This document shows, one piece after another, positions 31,630 to 41,043 of a DNA stretch of 64,000 bases. Location: assembly GCA_934591745.1 (NCBI GenBank), contig CAKTPQ010000005.1, forward strand, positions 1-64,000. Reading direction: 5' to 3'. The position numbers and the translations under genes were made by a program. This DNA is from an uncultured Oscillospiraceae bacterium (GTDB lineage Bacteria; Bacillota; Clostridia; Oscillospirales; Oscillospiraceae). Below the pieces are notes generated by a model. The model saw only the letters and a list, made by a program, of their open reading frames with translations, was not told the DNA's origin and searched no databases. Each line of letters begins with the position of its first letter. Position 1 is the stretch's first letter.

Positions 31630-34224
31630 ATGGAAAGACGCAGACACAGACAGGCGCCGGATCATTCCGACCGGACGCAGCAGAGCGCCAGACAAATAGA
31701 CAATGACCGGCAGGAGCGCGCACCCCGGCGGCGCCGCGGCGGCTGGCGGACGGCGGGACGCGTCATCGGCACACTGCTGCTGGTGTTCGTACTGACCGGC
31801 ACCATCTTCGCAGGTATTTTCTCCGCATATATCAACAGCAGCATGCGGGGAAAGGTAGAGGTCTATCTGGACGAATTTGAGACGAAGGTCTCCACGGAGC
31901 TGTACCATCAGGAGCCGGAGAGCGGCGAATGGGTCATGTACCAGACGCTGTTCATGGATGCGGAGAACCGCATCTGGGCCAATCTGGACCAGATACCCAA
32001 GAACCTCCAGAAAGCAGTGGTGGCCATTGAGGACAAGCGGTTCTACACCCACAAGGGCGTGGACTGGCACGGCACCGCCCGCGCCATCCTCAGCACCCTG
32101 TTCGGCGGCAGCGTACAGGGCGGCTCCACCATTACCCAGCAGCTGGTGAAGAACGTCACCGGCGACAACCAGAACACCGTCAAGCGCAAGGTGACGGAGA
32201 TCTACCGGGCGCTGGATCTGGAGAAGCGCTATGAAAAGGACGAGATATTGGAGGCCTACCTCAATGAGGTGTACTTCGGCCATAGCTGCTATGGCGTGGT
32301 GACGGCGTCCCTGACGTATTTCGATAAGGATGTGTCGGAGCTGTCGCTGGCGGAGTGCGCCAGTCTGGTGGCCATCACCAACAACCCCTCGCTGTACGAC
32401 CCGATAGAGGCCAGCTGGAGCCGGGAGAACAACCGGGAGCGCCAGCTGCTGGTGCTGGGCGCCATGCTGGAGCAGGAGAAGATCAGCCAGGAGGAGTACG
32501 ACGCGGCCAAGGCCGAGGACATCGTGTTCGCCAACGGCTATACCATCTCGGGCAGGTATGTGGGCAGCGATCCCAGTACGGGGAGCACCGACGATGCCGG
32601 AGACGGCAGCACCGGAGATACCGGCGAGCAGCTTCCCTCCGACGAGACGGAGAACAAGCCCCGCAGGTCCAGCCAGTCCTACTTCACCGACGCGGTCATT
32701 GACGATGTGGCCTCTGCGCTGGTGGAGAAGTACGGTCTGACCGACACCACCGACCCTGTGACCGGCCAGGTGACCACCGCCTTTGAGCAGGGCGTCAACA
32801 TGGTGTACGGCAAGGGCTATAAGATCTATACCACGCAGAATCCCAACTATCAGGCCATCGCCGAGGAGGTCTGCTCCGATACGGCCAATCTGCCGTATAC
32901 CACCACCTATACCAACGGCTACGGTGAGAAGGAGACGGAGCAGCTGCAGGTGGGCATGACCATCGTGGACCCCTATACCGGTTATGTGGTGGCCATGGTG
33001 GGCGGCGCCGGCGTCAAAGAAGGCGCCCGCGTCTGGAACTGGGCCACCAGCGCACGGCAGTGCGGTTCGGCCATCAAGCCCATCTCCGTGTATGCGCCGG
33101 CACTGGATGACGGCACCATCAACGGCGCGTCCTCCATTGACGACTATCCGGTGATGGTCCTGAACAACACGGCCTATCCCAAGAACGCCAACGGGCGCTA
33201 CATGGGCCTGACGCCGCTGCACACGGCCATCGCACGGTCCACCAATACCTGCGCCGTCCGGGTGGTGCAGGAGTACGGCACCGGCAAGGCCTACGACTTC
33301 ATGACCAACCGGCTGGGCTTCACCACCCTGACGTATCAGGATTCCCAGCAGGTGGGCAATATGGGTCTGGGCGGCCTTGACAGGGGCGTTACCACCGAGG
33401 AGATGGCGGCGGCCTTCGGCGCCTTCGCCAACGAGGGCGTGTACACCGCGCCCCGCACCTTCATCCGGGTGGAGGATCCCGACGGCAATGTGATCATCGA
33501 GAACGAGGCCAAGTCCTCCGTGGCTATGAAGGACACCACCGCGGCGCTGATGAACAGCCTCCTGCAGGAGGTGGTCAACGCCGGTACCGGCTACGAGGGC
33601 CGGATCAGCGGGATGCATGTGGCCGGCAAGACCGGTACCACCAACAACGACCAGGACCGCTACTTCGTGGGCTATACCCCGTATTACAGCTGCGCTGTGT
33701 GGGTGGGCTATGCCCACAACCAGCGGATCGTGGCCAGCGGCAACCCCGCCGCCTCCATGTGGCAGAAGGTGATGAGCCGCATCCACGAGGGACTGGCGGA
33801 CAAGGATTTCTTCAGCTGCTCCGGGCTGACCCGTGTGTCGGTCTGTGCCGACAGCGGCATGCTGGCGACGGACAGCTGCGCCGAGGACTGCCGCGGCAGC
33901 CGCGTCTACTCGGCGCTGGTGGCGGCGGACAACGCACCGTCGGCCTACTGCAATATGCACACCAGCCCCATCTACTCCGTGACCTTTGAAGACGCGGACG
34001 GCAATTACACCGTGGCCAGCGGCTCCAAGCTGGATTACACGCGCCAGCGGCTGGAGGGCTTTGAGGATATCGAGGCAGAGGACGACTTCATGCTGGTGGA
34101 CGGCTGGAGCGGCTTCTTCGATGACAACGGCTCGTGGGACGACTTCTTCGGCGACGATACCTCCGGAGACACTACCACGGACAGCACCGACGACGAGGAT
34201 ATCCGCACCAGCTGGTGGGATTGA
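31630..34224 (+). CDS. Class A penicillin-binding protein (PBP1-type glycosyltransferase/transpeptidase)
   Basis: This 864-aa bifunctional enzyme polymerises and cross-links peptidoglycan at the outer membrane face. A basic cytoplasmic tail precedes one membrane helix (about 42-66). The GT51 domain has catalytic Glu134 in AIEDKRFYTHKG and the ITQQLVKN motif; the transpeptidase has S480-x-x-K483 (SAIKP), S537-T-N539 and K667-T-G. A Thr/Ser/Asp-rich insertion near 310-335 separates the domains, and the C-terminus is an acidic tail. A GTG directly before the ATG is an alternative start; AAGGAAGG is 9 nt from the ATG. Monocistronic, ending at a strong terminator. Confidence 0.95.
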   Translation: MERRRHRQAPDHSDRTQQSARQIDNDRQERAPRRRRGGWRTAGRVIGTLLLVFVLTGTIFAGIFSAYINSSMRGKVEVYLDEFETKVSTELYHQEPESGEWVMYQTLFMDAENRIWANLDQIPKNLQKAVVAIEDKRFYTHKGVDWHGTARAILSTLFGGSVQGGSTITQQLVKNVTGDNQNTVKRKVTEIYRALDLEKRYEKDEILEAYLNEVYFGHSCYGVVTASLTYFDKDVSELSLAECASLVAITNNPSLYDPIEASWSRENNRERQLLVLGAMLEQEKISQEEYDAAKAEDIVFANGYTISGRYVGSDPSTGSTDDAGDGSTGDTGEQLPSDETENKPRRSSQSYFTDAVIDDVASALVEKYGLTDTTDPVTGQVTTAFEQGVNMVYGKGYKIYTTQNPNYQAIAEEVCSDTANLPYTTTYTNGYGEKETEQLQVGMTIVDPYTGYVVAMVGGAGVKEGARVWNWATSARQCGSAIKPISVYAPALDDGTINGASSIDDYPVMVLNNTAYPKNANGRYMGLTPLHTAIARSTNTCAVRVVQEYGTGKAYDFMTNRLGFTTLTYQDSQQVGNMGLGGLDRGVTTEEMAAAFGAFANEGVYTAPRTFIRVEDPDGNVIIENEAKSSVAMKDTTAALMNSLLQEVVNAGTGYEGRISGMHVAGKTGTTNNDQDRYFVGYTPYYSCAVWVGYAHNQRIVASGNPAASMWQKVMSRIHEGLADKDFFSCSGLTRVSVCADSGMLATDSCAEDCRGSRVYSALVAADNAPSAYCNMHTSPIYSVTFEDADGNYTVASGSKLDYTRQRLEGFEDIEAEDDFMLVDGWSGFFDDNGSWDDFFGDDTSGDTTTDSTDDEDIRTSWWD

Positions 34225-34258
34225 CCGGCGGTAAGCCACAGGTGCTTCAGAACAGCAT

Positions 34259-34297
34259 AAAAAGGCCTCCCCGGCTTCATGCCGGGGAGGCCTTTTT
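34259..34297. terminator. Bidirectional intrinsic terminator (PBP / iorB)
   Basis: AAAAAGGCCTCCCCGGC (34259-34275) pairs perfectly with 34281-34297 around TTCAT. It lies between convergent genes. Confidence 0.92.
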
Positions 34298-34309
34298 ATG
34301 CGTTGTATG

Positions 34310-34900
34310 TTACTTGACGGCATTGCGGGCGGCTTCACGGCCGGCACGGAACGCCTTCAGGTTCAGTTCCTTGACCTTGGCGGGCACCGTCTCGGCCACG
34401 ATCTGCTCCCAGTCGATGTCGGGGCAGTCCAGAGAGTCACACATGGCGCCGAACAGCACCACGTTCATGCACTTGGGGTTGCCCAGCTGGATGGCGATGT
34501 CGCTGGCGGGCACGGCGATGGTCTTGAAGTTGCGGGCCATGGCCTCGATGCAGCCCTCGGGATAGGACTCGGCACCGGAGGCGATGGTGGTGGACTTGAT
34601 GGCGTAGTCATTGATGACGGCCACGCCGTCGGGGTTCAGGAACTCCGCGTAGCGGACGGCTTCCATCTTCTCCAGCGCCACCATGATGTCGGCCTCGCCC
34701 TTGCCGAACACGGGGCCGTAGACCTTTTTGCCCCAGCGGACCTGGGTGGACACACTGCCGCCGCGCTGGGCCATGCCGTGGACCTCGCTCTGCTTGACAT
34801 CATAACCGGCCTTCATAAAACCGTTGGACATGATCTTGGAGATCAGGATGGCACCCTGACCGCCCACACCTACCAACAGGCAGCTCTTAACGTCGTTCAT
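34310..34900 (-). CDS. iorB: Indolepyruvate:ferredoxin oxidoreductase, beta subunit
   Basis: This 196-aa gamma-type subunit of 2-oxoacid:ferredoxin oxidoreductases begins with KSCLLVGVGGQGAILISKIM, the family Gly-rich loop, followed by SEVHGMAQRGGSVSTQVRWG. The start MNDVK has AAGGAGG 9 nt upstream, and the alpha-subunit stop is only 2 nt before it. With IorA it decarboxylates aryl pyruvates made from Trp, Phe and Tyr to aryl-acetyl-CoA while reducing ferredoxin. Last gene of buk-iorA-iorB. Confidence 0.93.
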   Translation of the reverse strand: MNDVKSCLLVGVGGQGAILISKIMSNGFMKAGYDVKQSEVHGMAQRGGSVSTQVRWGKKVYGPVFGKGEADIMVALEKMEAVRYAEFLNPDGVAVINDYAIKSTTIASGAESYPEGCIEAMARNFKTIAVPASDIAIQLGNPKCMNVVLFGAMCDSLDCPDIDWEQIVAETVPAKVKELNLKAFRAGREAARNAVK

Positions 34901-34901
34901 G

Positions 34902-36677
34902 TTACTTCTCCTCCTTTTCGATGGCATCAAACGGGCAGGCCTGAGCGCAGACGGTGCAGCCCACGCACTGGGTACGGTCGATGAACGCCTTGCCGTTCTC
35001 CATGGAGATGGCGGGGCAGCCCACCTTCAGGCAGCTCTTGCAGCTCTTGCACTTGTCGGCGTTGACGACGCACATACCGGTGTCGTGCTTCACGCGCTTG
35101 ATAAGCAGGCAGGGACGGCGGGTGACGATGGCGGGGTGCTTGCCCTCGTTCAGGGCGGCCACAGCGTCGTCCACGGTCTTCTTCATGGCGGTCAGGTCCT
35201 GGGGATCCACGGTGAAGACAGGGGCGAAGCCATAGGCCTCCAGCACCTTCTCCACGCTGATCATGGGGGCGGGCTCGCCCATCAGGGTGAAGCCGGAGCC
35301 GGGGTTGTCCTGGTGGCCGGTCATGCCGGTGATGCGGTTATCCAGCACGCAGGGGATCATGCGGCCGTTGTTGTAGATGATCTCGGCGGCGCCGGTCATG
35401 CCGCTGTGGAAGAACGTGGAGTCGCCCATGACGCCGAACACCACCTTATCGGTGACGCCCTCGCGCTGGAAGGATTTGGCCATGCCCATGCCGGCGGAGA
35501 AGCCGCCGCCCATGCAGATGCACACGTCCATGCAGTTCAGGGGAGGCGCAAAGCCCAGGGTGTAGCAGCCGATATCGCCGGTGACCACATAGTTCTTGTT
35601 CTTGGACAGGGTGTAGAAGAAGCCGCGGTGGGGGCAGCCGGGACACAGGGCGGGGGGACGCTTGGCCACCTGCACGTCGGTGATGGTCTTGTAGTTGGGC
35701 TTGATGCCCAGCACGCGCTCACGCACCAGCTCGGTGTTCAGCTCGTACAGCTTGCCGGTGAGCTCCTTGCCGACGCAGTCGATGCCGGCGGCCTTGATCT
35801 CGTCCTCCATGAACGGGTCCAGCTCCTCGATGACGTACAGCTTCTCCACCTTCTTGGCGAAGTCGCGGATCAGGTCCATGGGCAGGGGGTAGGTCAGGCC
35901 CAGCTTCAGGAAGGACGTGCCCTCGGGGAACACCTCCTTGGCATACTGGTAGCTGATGGAGGCGGTGATGACGCCCACCTTGCCGTCGCCCAGCTCCACC
36001 TTGTTCAGACCGTTCTCCAGCGCACGGGTGCAGCCGTACTCCGCCAGCTTCACCAGACGATCCTCCACGATGGGGTGGTTCAGGTAGGCGTTGGCGGGGG
36101 CGCAGACATACTTGCGGGTGTTGCGGGCATAGGCGGGGGCGGTGTGCTCCACGCGCTCGCCGAACTCCACCAGACCCTTGCTGTGACAGACGCGGGTGGT
36201 GGTGCGGTACAGCACGGGGGTGTCGAACTCCTCGGAGATCTCGCAGGCGAGACGGACGAAGTCCTTGCATTCCTGGGCGTCGCTGGGCTCCACCATGGCG
36301 ATCTTGGCGGCCCGGGCATAGTGGCGGTTGTCCTGCTCGTTCTGAGAGGAGTGGCAGGAGGGGTCATCGGCGGTGACAACGACGTAAGCGCCGTTGACGC
36401 CCATGTAGCCGGCGGTGAACAGGGGGTCGGCGGCCACGTTCAGACCCACCATCTTCATGGTGCAGAACGCACGGGAGCCGGCCACGGACGCGCCGTAGGC
36501 TACCTCGGTGGCGACCTTCTCGTTGGGCGCCCACTCACAGTAGACGTCCTTGCCGTACTGGGGCAGGTTCTCCAGGATCTCCGTGCTGGGCGTTCCGGGG
36601 TAAGCGGAACAGACCTTGATACCGGCTTCGTAGACGCCGCGGGCGGTGGCCTCGTTACCGGACATCAGATGTTTCAT
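34902..36677 (-). CDS. iorA: Indolepyruvate:ferredoxin oxidoreductase, alpha subunit
   Basis: This 591-aa protein fuses the TPP-binding and transketolase-pyrimidine domains with an 8Fe ferredoxin tail. The TPP site is seen at GDIGCYTLG and GVMGDSTFFHSGMTG; a substrate-channel motif CPGCPHRGFF precedes it. Two clusters lie at the end: CKSCKSCLKVGCP and CVGCTVCAQACP. The ATG at 36677 is preferred; a GTG four codons earlier overlaps the ribosome site. Cytosolic and oxygen-sensitive by nature. It lies 62 nt after butyrate kinase on the same strand and shares its promoter, linking aromatic amino acid oxidation with acyl-phosphate use. Confidence 0.94.
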   Translation of the reverse strand: MKHLMSGNEATARGVYEAGIKVCSAYPGTPSTEILENLPQYGKDVYCEWAPNEKVATEVAYGASVAGSRAFCTMKMVGLNVAADPLFTAGYMGVNGAYVVVTADDPSCHSSQNEQDNRHYARAAKIAMVEPSDAQECKDFVRLACEISEEFDTPVLYRTTTRVCHSKGLVEFGERVEHTAPAYARNTRKYVCAPANAYLNHPIVEDRLVKLAEYGCTRALENGLNKVELGDGKVGVITASISYQYAKEVFPEGTSFLKLGLTYPLPMDLIRDFAKKVEKLYVIEELDPFMEDEIKAAGIDCVGKELTGKLYELNTELVRERVLGIKPNYKTITDVQVAKRPPALCPGCPHRGFFYTLSKNKNYVVTGDIGCYTLGFAPPLNCMDVCICMGGGFSAGMGMAKSFQREGVTDKVVFGVMGDSTFFHSGMTGAAEIIYNNGRMIPCVLDNRITGMTGHQDNPGSGFTLMGEPAPMISVEKVLEAYGFAPVFTVDPQDLTAMKKTVDDAVAALNEGKHPAIVTRRPCLLIKRVKHDTGMCVVNADKCKSCKSCLKVGCPAISMENGKAFIDRTQCVGCTVCAQACPFDAIEKEEK

Positions 36678-36739
36678 AGCTTTTTCCACCTTTCTTCTTT
36701 CTTGTTGCCTTACTCTATTGCTGTTTTACGAAAAACGAT

Positions 36740-37795
36740 TTAATACTGGCCAGCCTCCTGCTGCCCGTGGAGCACCCGCAGGGCACCCTCGGCCAGGGAG
36801 CGCATCTCCTCCTCGCCGGGCAGGCGGATCACCTTGGCGATCTTGCCCACGTAGGCGGTGATGTCCTCGCAGAAGAAGTCCTCGTAGGCCATGCCGCCGG
36901 TGTAGACGATGGCGTCCACGTCGAAGTGCAGCACGGCGGCCATGGAGCCGATGTCCTTGGCCAGCTGGTAGACCAGGGCCTGATAGGCCTCCACGGCCTT
37001 GGGGTCACCCTCCACTACCTTGGCGCAGACCACCCGGAAATCGGTGGTGCCCAGATAGGACAGCATGCCGGCGCGGCGGCCGAAGGTCTTTTTCACCTCG
37101 TCCTTGGTCCTGCCGCTGAAGCAGTAGTTGATGAGCTGGTTCACCGGCAGGCCGCCGGCGCGGTCCATGCCCATGGAGCCTTCGTCCTTGACGTTGCACA
37201 CGTCCACCACGCGGCCGTGCTGGTGGGCGCCCACGCTGACGCCGCCGCCCAGATGGCAGACGATGAGGTTCACGTCCTCATAAGCCCTGCCCAGCTCCCT
37301 GGCGGCCTTGCGGCCGATGGACTTGTGGTTCAGGGCGTGGAACTGGCACAGGCGGCGGAACTCGGCAAAACCGGTGTAGTGGGCCACCTCGGTCATCTCG
37401 TCCACGCAGACGGGGTCCACGAAGAAGGCGGGAATGCCCACCATGTCGCCCAGCTTCTTGGCAAGGTACGCGCCCAGGTTGGACGGATGCTCGCCGTAAG
37501 GGGCGGTCTCCACGTCGTGCATGACCCGGTCATTGACGGCGTAGGTGCCGGAGGGGATGGGGCGGTACAGGCCGCCGCGGCCGCACACCGCGTCGAAGTC
37601 CGACAGCTTGTAGCCGGCGGCGGTGATAGCGTCCAGGATGGCGGTCTTGCGGTAGTCCGCCTGGTCGATGACGCGGTCGAACTGGTTCAGCTCCTCGGCG
37701 GAGTGGTCGATGCCCAGCTTGTACAGCTGCTGCTCCTCCTCGAACACCGCGATCTTCGTGCTGGTGGCGCCGGGGTTGATAACTAAGATCTTCAT
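36740..37795 (-). CDS. buk: Butyrate kinase (or branched/aryl short-chain acyl kinase)
   Basis: This 351-aa member of the acetokinase (ASKHA) family makes ATP and a carboxylate from an acyl phosphate. Motifs are INPGATSTKIAVF at 6-18 (phosphate 1), AVCGRGGLYRPIPSGTY, HLGGGVSVGAH near 180 (phosphate 2) and VYTGGMAYED near 294 (adenosine). Usually buk pairs with ptb; here no ptb is present and it heads an operon with iorAB. The substrate could therefore be an aryl- or branched-acyl phosphate as well as butyryl phosphate. Strong sigma-A promoter with palindromes in the leader. Confidence 0.93.
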   Translation of the reverse strand: MKILVINPGATSTKIAVFEEEQQLYKLGIDHSAEELNQFDRVIDQADYRKTAILDAITAAGYKLSDFDAVCGRGGLYRPIPSGTYAVNDRVMHDVETAPYGEHPSNLGAYLAKKLGDMVGIPAFFVDPVCVDEMTEVAHYTGFAEFRRLCQFHALNHKSIGRKAARELGRAYEDVNLIVCHLGGGVSVGAHQHGRVVDVCNVKDEGSMGMDRAGGLPVNQLINYCFSGRTKDEVKKTFGRRAGMLSYLGTTDFRVVCAKVVEGDPKAVEAYQALVYQLAKDIGSMAAVLHFDVDAIVYTGGMAYEDFFCEDITAYVGKIAKVIRLPGEEEMRSLAEGALRVLHGQQEAGQY

Positions 37796-37834
37796 CGGTT
37801 CTCTCCTCTTCTCTTATTTCTTCCCGGGGAAAGT

Positions 37835-37863
37835 GTGAAAAATTTCACCGAATCATTTAATGA
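37835..37863. promoter_or_regulatory. Two palindromes in the buk-iorAB leader
   Basis: GTGAAAAATTTCAC (37835-37848) is a perfect 6+2+6 palindrome and TCATTTAATGA (37853-37863) a perfect 5+1+5. Both lie just downstream of the -10, where a repressor would block transcription; the TetR-type gene upstream is the nearest candidate. Confidence 0.5.
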
Positions 37864-37872
37864 GCTATTCAC

Positions 37873-37901
37873 ATTATGGCACCCGCCGCCACCGATGTCA
37901 A
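37873..37901 (-). promoter_or_regulatory. Sigma-A promoter of buk-iorA-iorB
   Basis: Minus-strand TTGACA (37901-37896) and CATAAT (37878-37873) have 17-nt spacing. Confidence 0.75.
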
Positions 37902-37940
37902 CGGGGTTTTGGGCATTTCCGAAAAGTTGGCACATCGCAC

Positions 37941-37983
37941 AAAAAAAGACTGCAAACACTGGGCAAAACAGCATTTGCAGTCT
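37941..37983 (-). terminator. Terminator of the tetR-type gene
   Basis: AGACTGCAAA (37947-37956) pairs with TTTGCAGTCT (37974-37983); seven T follow on the minus strand. It is directly beyond the regulator stop. Confidence 0.8.
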
Positions 37984-37992
37984 ATAACGGAT

Positions 37993-38604
37993 TCAGTTTT
38001 CCGGCTGGCGCCAGCCGTCCAGCAGGGCAGCGGCCATCCGGCGGCCGCGGTACACCAGGTCGAAGCTCTGCTCGTAGATACGCCACTCGAACAGCATGCC
38101 GCGGTGGAGGGCCACCAGGTCGGCTACCAGCTCCTCCGCGCTGCGCAGGGGGGAGATGCTGCCCTCCCGCTGGCAGGCGGCGGTCAGCTCCCGCAGGACG
38201 CGGAAGTAGACGCGGGAGTCGTTGTCCCGCAGGATGGCCTGTTCCGGGTATTTCAAACCGTGGATGAAGCTGCGGTACAGGGAGGAGTCCTTGCAGCTGA
38301 TGTCCAGAGCACGGCCCACAAAGTCCAGCAGCTTGCTGCGGGCGGGGGTGCCGGTGTCGGTCAGATAGCCCTGCTCCAGTATCTCGTACTGGGCGTCCAC
38401 GCTGCTGGTGACATGGATGATCAGCTCATCCTTGCTTTTGAAGTAGTGGTAGATGTTGCCCACGGAGCAGCCGGCGGCCTGGGCGATCTGCTCCACGGAC
38501 ACATTCTCAAAGCCGTCACGGTCGAAAAGGTCCAAGGCCACGTTCTGGATGCGGGAACGCATCTCCATTGCCTGCCGTTTGCGGGCGGTCAGTTGTTTTT
38601 CCAT
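37993..38604 (-). CDS. TetR/AcrR-family transcriptional regulator
   Basis: The product is 203 aa, from MEKQLTARKRQ; AAAGGAG is 5 nt upstream. An N-terminal TetR helix-turn-helix (about 14-60) reads IQNVALDLFDRDGFENVSVE then AAGCSVGNIYHYFKSKDEL. A C-terminal all-helical ligand/dimer domain of no specific subfamily follows. It has its own terminator, and the buk operon promoter, with two palindromes, follows immediately; control of that operon is a reasonable guess. Ligand unknown. Confidence 0.9.
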   Translation of the reverse strand: MEKQLTARKRQAMEMRSRIQNVALDLFDRDGFENVSVEQIAQAAGCSVGNIYHYFKSKDELIIHVTSSVDAQYEILEQGYLTDTGTPARSKLLDFVGRALDISCKDSSLYRSFIHGLKYPEQAILRDNDSRVYFRVLRELTAACQREGSISPLRSAEELVADLVALHRGMLFEWRIYEQSFDLVYRGRRMAAALLDGWRQPEN

Positions 38605-38712
38605 AGCAACTCCTTTGGAGGTCATTTTTCTTTATCATAACAAGTTTTTGGCGGCAGGTCAAGGCGGGAGAGGAGACTCTGCTCGTTAAAGAAAAAACTA
38701 TCGAAAAAGGGG

Positions 38713-38741
38713 TTGACAATTTCGGAGAGGGAGGCTATAAT
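38713..38741 (+). promoter_or_regulatory. Perfect-consensus promoter of tRNA-Leu
   Basis: TTGACA (38713-38718) and TATAAT (38736-38741) are 17 nt apart. The start is about 10 nt before the tRNA. Confidence 0.88.
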
Positions 38742-38757
38742 CTCACTTGTTCGTGAC

Positions 38758-38845
38758 GCGCGAGTGGTGGAATTGGCAGACTCGCTAGATTCAGGTTCTA
38801 GTGTGCATTACGCACGTGCGGGTTCAAGTCCCGCCTCGCGCACCA
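38758..38845 (+). tRNA. tRNA-Leu (anticodon CAG)
   Basis: The full cloverleaf of a type II tRNA is present: acceptor GCGCGAG (38758-38764) pairs with CTCGCGC (38835-38841); D arm GGTGGAATTGGCAGAC; anticodon stem CTAGA/TCTAG around TTCAGGT, anticodon CAG; long variable arm GTGTGCATTACGCAC; T arm GCGGGTTCAAGTCCCGC. The ACCA end is encoded. It reads CUG codons, which are abundant in this GC-rich window. Confidence 0.97.
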
Positions 38846-38852
38846 ACAAAGA

Positions 38853-38878
38853 AAGACATCCGAAAGGATGTCTTTTTT
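38853..38878 (+). terminator. tRNA terminator
   Basis: AAGACATCC-GAAA-GGATGTCTT is followed by TTTT; 8 nt after the CCA end. Confidence 0.88.
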
Positions 38879-38936
38879 GTTTTTTAAGGATAAAAAGGAG
38901 CGCTGGCTTTTGTGGGGGGCGGTCTGGGGGATCGTG

Positions 38937-39164
38937 TTACTTCTTTCTTTCCATCCTAGCCGGCAATGTGCCCGCGATCAGCCCCACGATCAGAGACACG
39001 ATGGATTTGAATATTGGCATGTAACAAATATTGCCCATCATTATCTGTGTGGGGGTCGCTTCCGGCACCCACTTCATTCCCCCGGAAAGCGCAAAGCAAA
39101 GAAAAGCATATGTTACAAGGAAGCCGCACACAAACAGAATAACGGACAAGGCTCTTCTGCTCAT
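38937..39164 (-). CDS. Small two-helix membrane protein, unknown
   Basis: The product is 75 aa, from MSRRALSVILFVCGFLV; GGAGG lies 8 nt upstream. One helix spans about 5-27 and a second about 50-68, with a short extracellular loop (KWVPEATPTQ) and a basic C-terminus (ARMERKK). No family is recognised. Convergent with the tRNA unit. The ribosome site and hydrophobic pattern support a real gene. Confidence 0.65.
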   Translation of the reverse strand: MSRRALSVILFVCGFLVTYAFLCFALSGGMKWVPEATPTQIMMGNICYMPIFKSIVSLIVGLIAGTLPARMERKK

Positions 39165-39355
39165 GCGGATCACCTCCTTCGATCCCGGTTTTTCAGACTT
39201 GGCGGGGGCGCAAAAACGCCCCGGAGGGGTGAGACTATTTCCACTTTACCACTGTAAACCGCAGGATGCAAGAGAAAAATGGGACTTTGCAACTATTTCT
39301 CCGTGTTTCTACATATTGACGGCGAAATTCATGGAAATATTGACATTTCAGCACA

Positions 39356-39384
39356 TTGACACCCCGCCTGCGGCGGCGTAGGAT
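39356..39384 (+). promoter_or_regulatory. Promoter of pyrG
   Basis: TTGACA (39356-39361) and TAGGAT (39379-39384) have 17-nt spacing. Two more TTGAC motifs lie at 39316 and 39340. The leader would be only about 26 nt and does not begin with GGG, so the reiterative-transcription attenuation of B. subtilis pyrG is not evident here. Confidence 0.55.
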
Positions 39385-39416
39385 AGGAGCATATTTTTTA
39401 ATGGGAGATGGCGGGG

Positions 39417-41012
39417 ATGAAGTATATTTTCGTGACAGGCGGCGTGGTGTCCGGGCTGGGCAAGGGCATCTGCGCCGCGTCGCTGGGCCGGCTGCTGAAG
39501 CAGTGCGGCCTGCGGGTGCGCAACCAGAAGTTCGATCCGTATTTCAACGTGGATCCGGGGACCATGAGCCCCTATCAGCACGGGGAGGTGTTCGTCACCG
39601 ACGACGGCGCGGAGACGGATCTGGATCTGGGCCACTATGAGCGGTTCGTGGACGAGGCGCTGGACGGCAACGCCTCCGTGTCCTCGGGCAAGGTGTTCTG
39701 GGCGGTGCTGAACCGGGAGCGGCAGGGCGGCTATCTGGGCGGCACGGTGCAGATCATCCCCCACATCACCGACGAGATCAAGCGGCGGGTCTACGCCATG
39801 GACGACGGAAACACCGATGTGGTCATCACGGAGATCGGCGGCACGGTGGGCGACATCGAGAGCCAGCCGTTTCTGGAGGCCATCCGGCAGGTGGCGGCGG
39901 AAAAGGGACGGGAAAACGTGCTGTACATCCATGTGCCGCTGATCGTGTCCATTCCCGGCAGCGGGGAGCTGAAGAGCAAGCCCACGCAGCACTCTGTCAA
40001 AGAGCTGCTGAGCGTGGGCATCCAGCCGGACGTGCTGGTGTGCCGCACCGACAGCCCCATCACGGAGGACGTGCGGCGGAAGATCGCGTTGTTCTGCAAC
40101 GTGGAGGAGGACTGCGTTATCCCCAACGTAACGGCGTCCACCCTGTACGAAGTGCCGCTGCTGCTGGAGAAGGAGGGGCTGTGCCGGGTGGTATGCCGCA
40201 AGCTGGGGCTGGGCGCCGGCGTGCCGGACATGACCCGGTGGCGGGCCATGGTGGAGAAGATCCACGGTGTGCACAAGCGGGTGCAGATCGCGCTGGTGGG
40301 CAAGTACACGGAGCTGCACGACGCCTATCTCAGCGTGGCGGAGTCTCTGTTCCACGCGGGGACAGCCTGCGACAGCCATGTGGACATCAAGTGGGTGGAC
40401 TCCCAGACGCTGACGGCGGAGAACATTGAAACCGTGCTGGGGGATTGCAGCGGCATCCTGGTGCCCGGCGGCTTCGGCGACCGGGGCATTGAGGGCATGG
40501 TCCTGGCAGCACAGTACGCACGGGAGAAAGGCGTACCCTACTTCGGTATCTGCCTGGGTATGCAGATCGCGGTCATCGAGTTCGCCCGCCACGCGGCGGG
40601 GTGGGCCGATGCCCACAGCGCCGAGTTTTCCGGTACCACCGCCCATCCGGTCATCGATCTGATGCCCGATCAGGTGGGCATCACCGACAAGGGCGGCACC
40701 ATGCGGCTGGGGAAGTACCCCTGCGTGCTGGCGGAAGGCTCCAGGGCACGGGCGGCCTACGGCGCGGCGGAGATCTGGGAGCGGCACCGCCACCGGTACG
40801 AGTGCAGCAACGAGTTCCGACCGGAGCTGGAGGCGGCGGGCCTGCGCATGGCGGGCACGTCTCCGGACGGGCGGCTGGTGGAGATCGTGGAGCTGCCGGA
40901 GCACCCGTGGTACGTGGGGTGCCAGTTCCACCCGGAGTTCAAGAGCCGGCCCGACCGGCCACATCCTCTGTTTCAGGGGTTCGTGGCGGCGGCGCTGGCG
41001 CGGCAGAAATAA
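39417..41012 (+). CDS. pyrG: CTP synthase
   Basis: This 531-aa enzyme converts UTP to CTP using ATP and glutamine. The start [17 protein letters not shown] is preferred over an ATG three codons earlier because GGGAG lies 9 nt upstream. The N-terminal synthetase domain (1-265) has the P-loop [10 protein letters not shown] and IGGTVGDIE; the C-terminal class I glutaminase has Cys379 in GICLGMQ and His505/Glu507 in QFHPEF. Length normal. Monocistronic, with its own promoter and terminator. Confidence 0.96.
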   Translation: MKYIFVTGGVVSGLGKGICAASLGRLLKQCGLRVRNQKFDPYFNVDPGTMSPYQHGEVFVTDDGAETDLDLGHYERFVDEALDGNASVSSGKVFWAVLNRERQGGYLGGTVQIIPHITDEIKRRVYAMDDGNTDVVITEIGGTVGDIESQPFLEAIRQVAAEKGRENVLYIHVPLIVSIPGSGELKSKPTQHSVKELLSVGIQPDVLVCRTDSPITEDVRRKIALFCNVEEDCVIPNVTASTLYEVPLLLEKEGLCRVVCRKLGLGAGVPDMTRWRAMVEKIHGVHKRVQIALVGKYTELHDAYLSVAESLFHAGTACDSHVDIKWVDSQTLTAENIETVLGDCSGILVPGGFGDRGIEGMVLAAQYAREKGVPYFGICLGMQIAVIEFARHAAGWADAHSAEFSGTTAHPVIDLMPDQVGITDKGGTMRLGKYPCVLAEGSRARAAYGAAEIWERHRHRYECSNEFRPELEAAGLRMAGTSPDGRLVEIVELPEHPWYVGCQFHPEFKSRPDRPHPLFQGFVAAALARQK

Positions 41013-41043
41013 AAAAGAGCGCGGCATAGCCGCGCTCTTTTTT
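41011..41043. terminator. Bidirectional intrinsic terminator (pyrG / nitrilase)
   Basis: AAAAAAGAGCGCGGC pairs with GCCGCGCTCTTTTTT around ATA. It overlaps both stop codons of the convergent genes. Confidence 0.9.

Noticed and set aside
39316-39361. Three TTGAC motifs before pyrG as tandem promoters or operators
   Set aside because: Only the last has a suitable -10; the spacing of the others (24 and 16 nt) is irregular.
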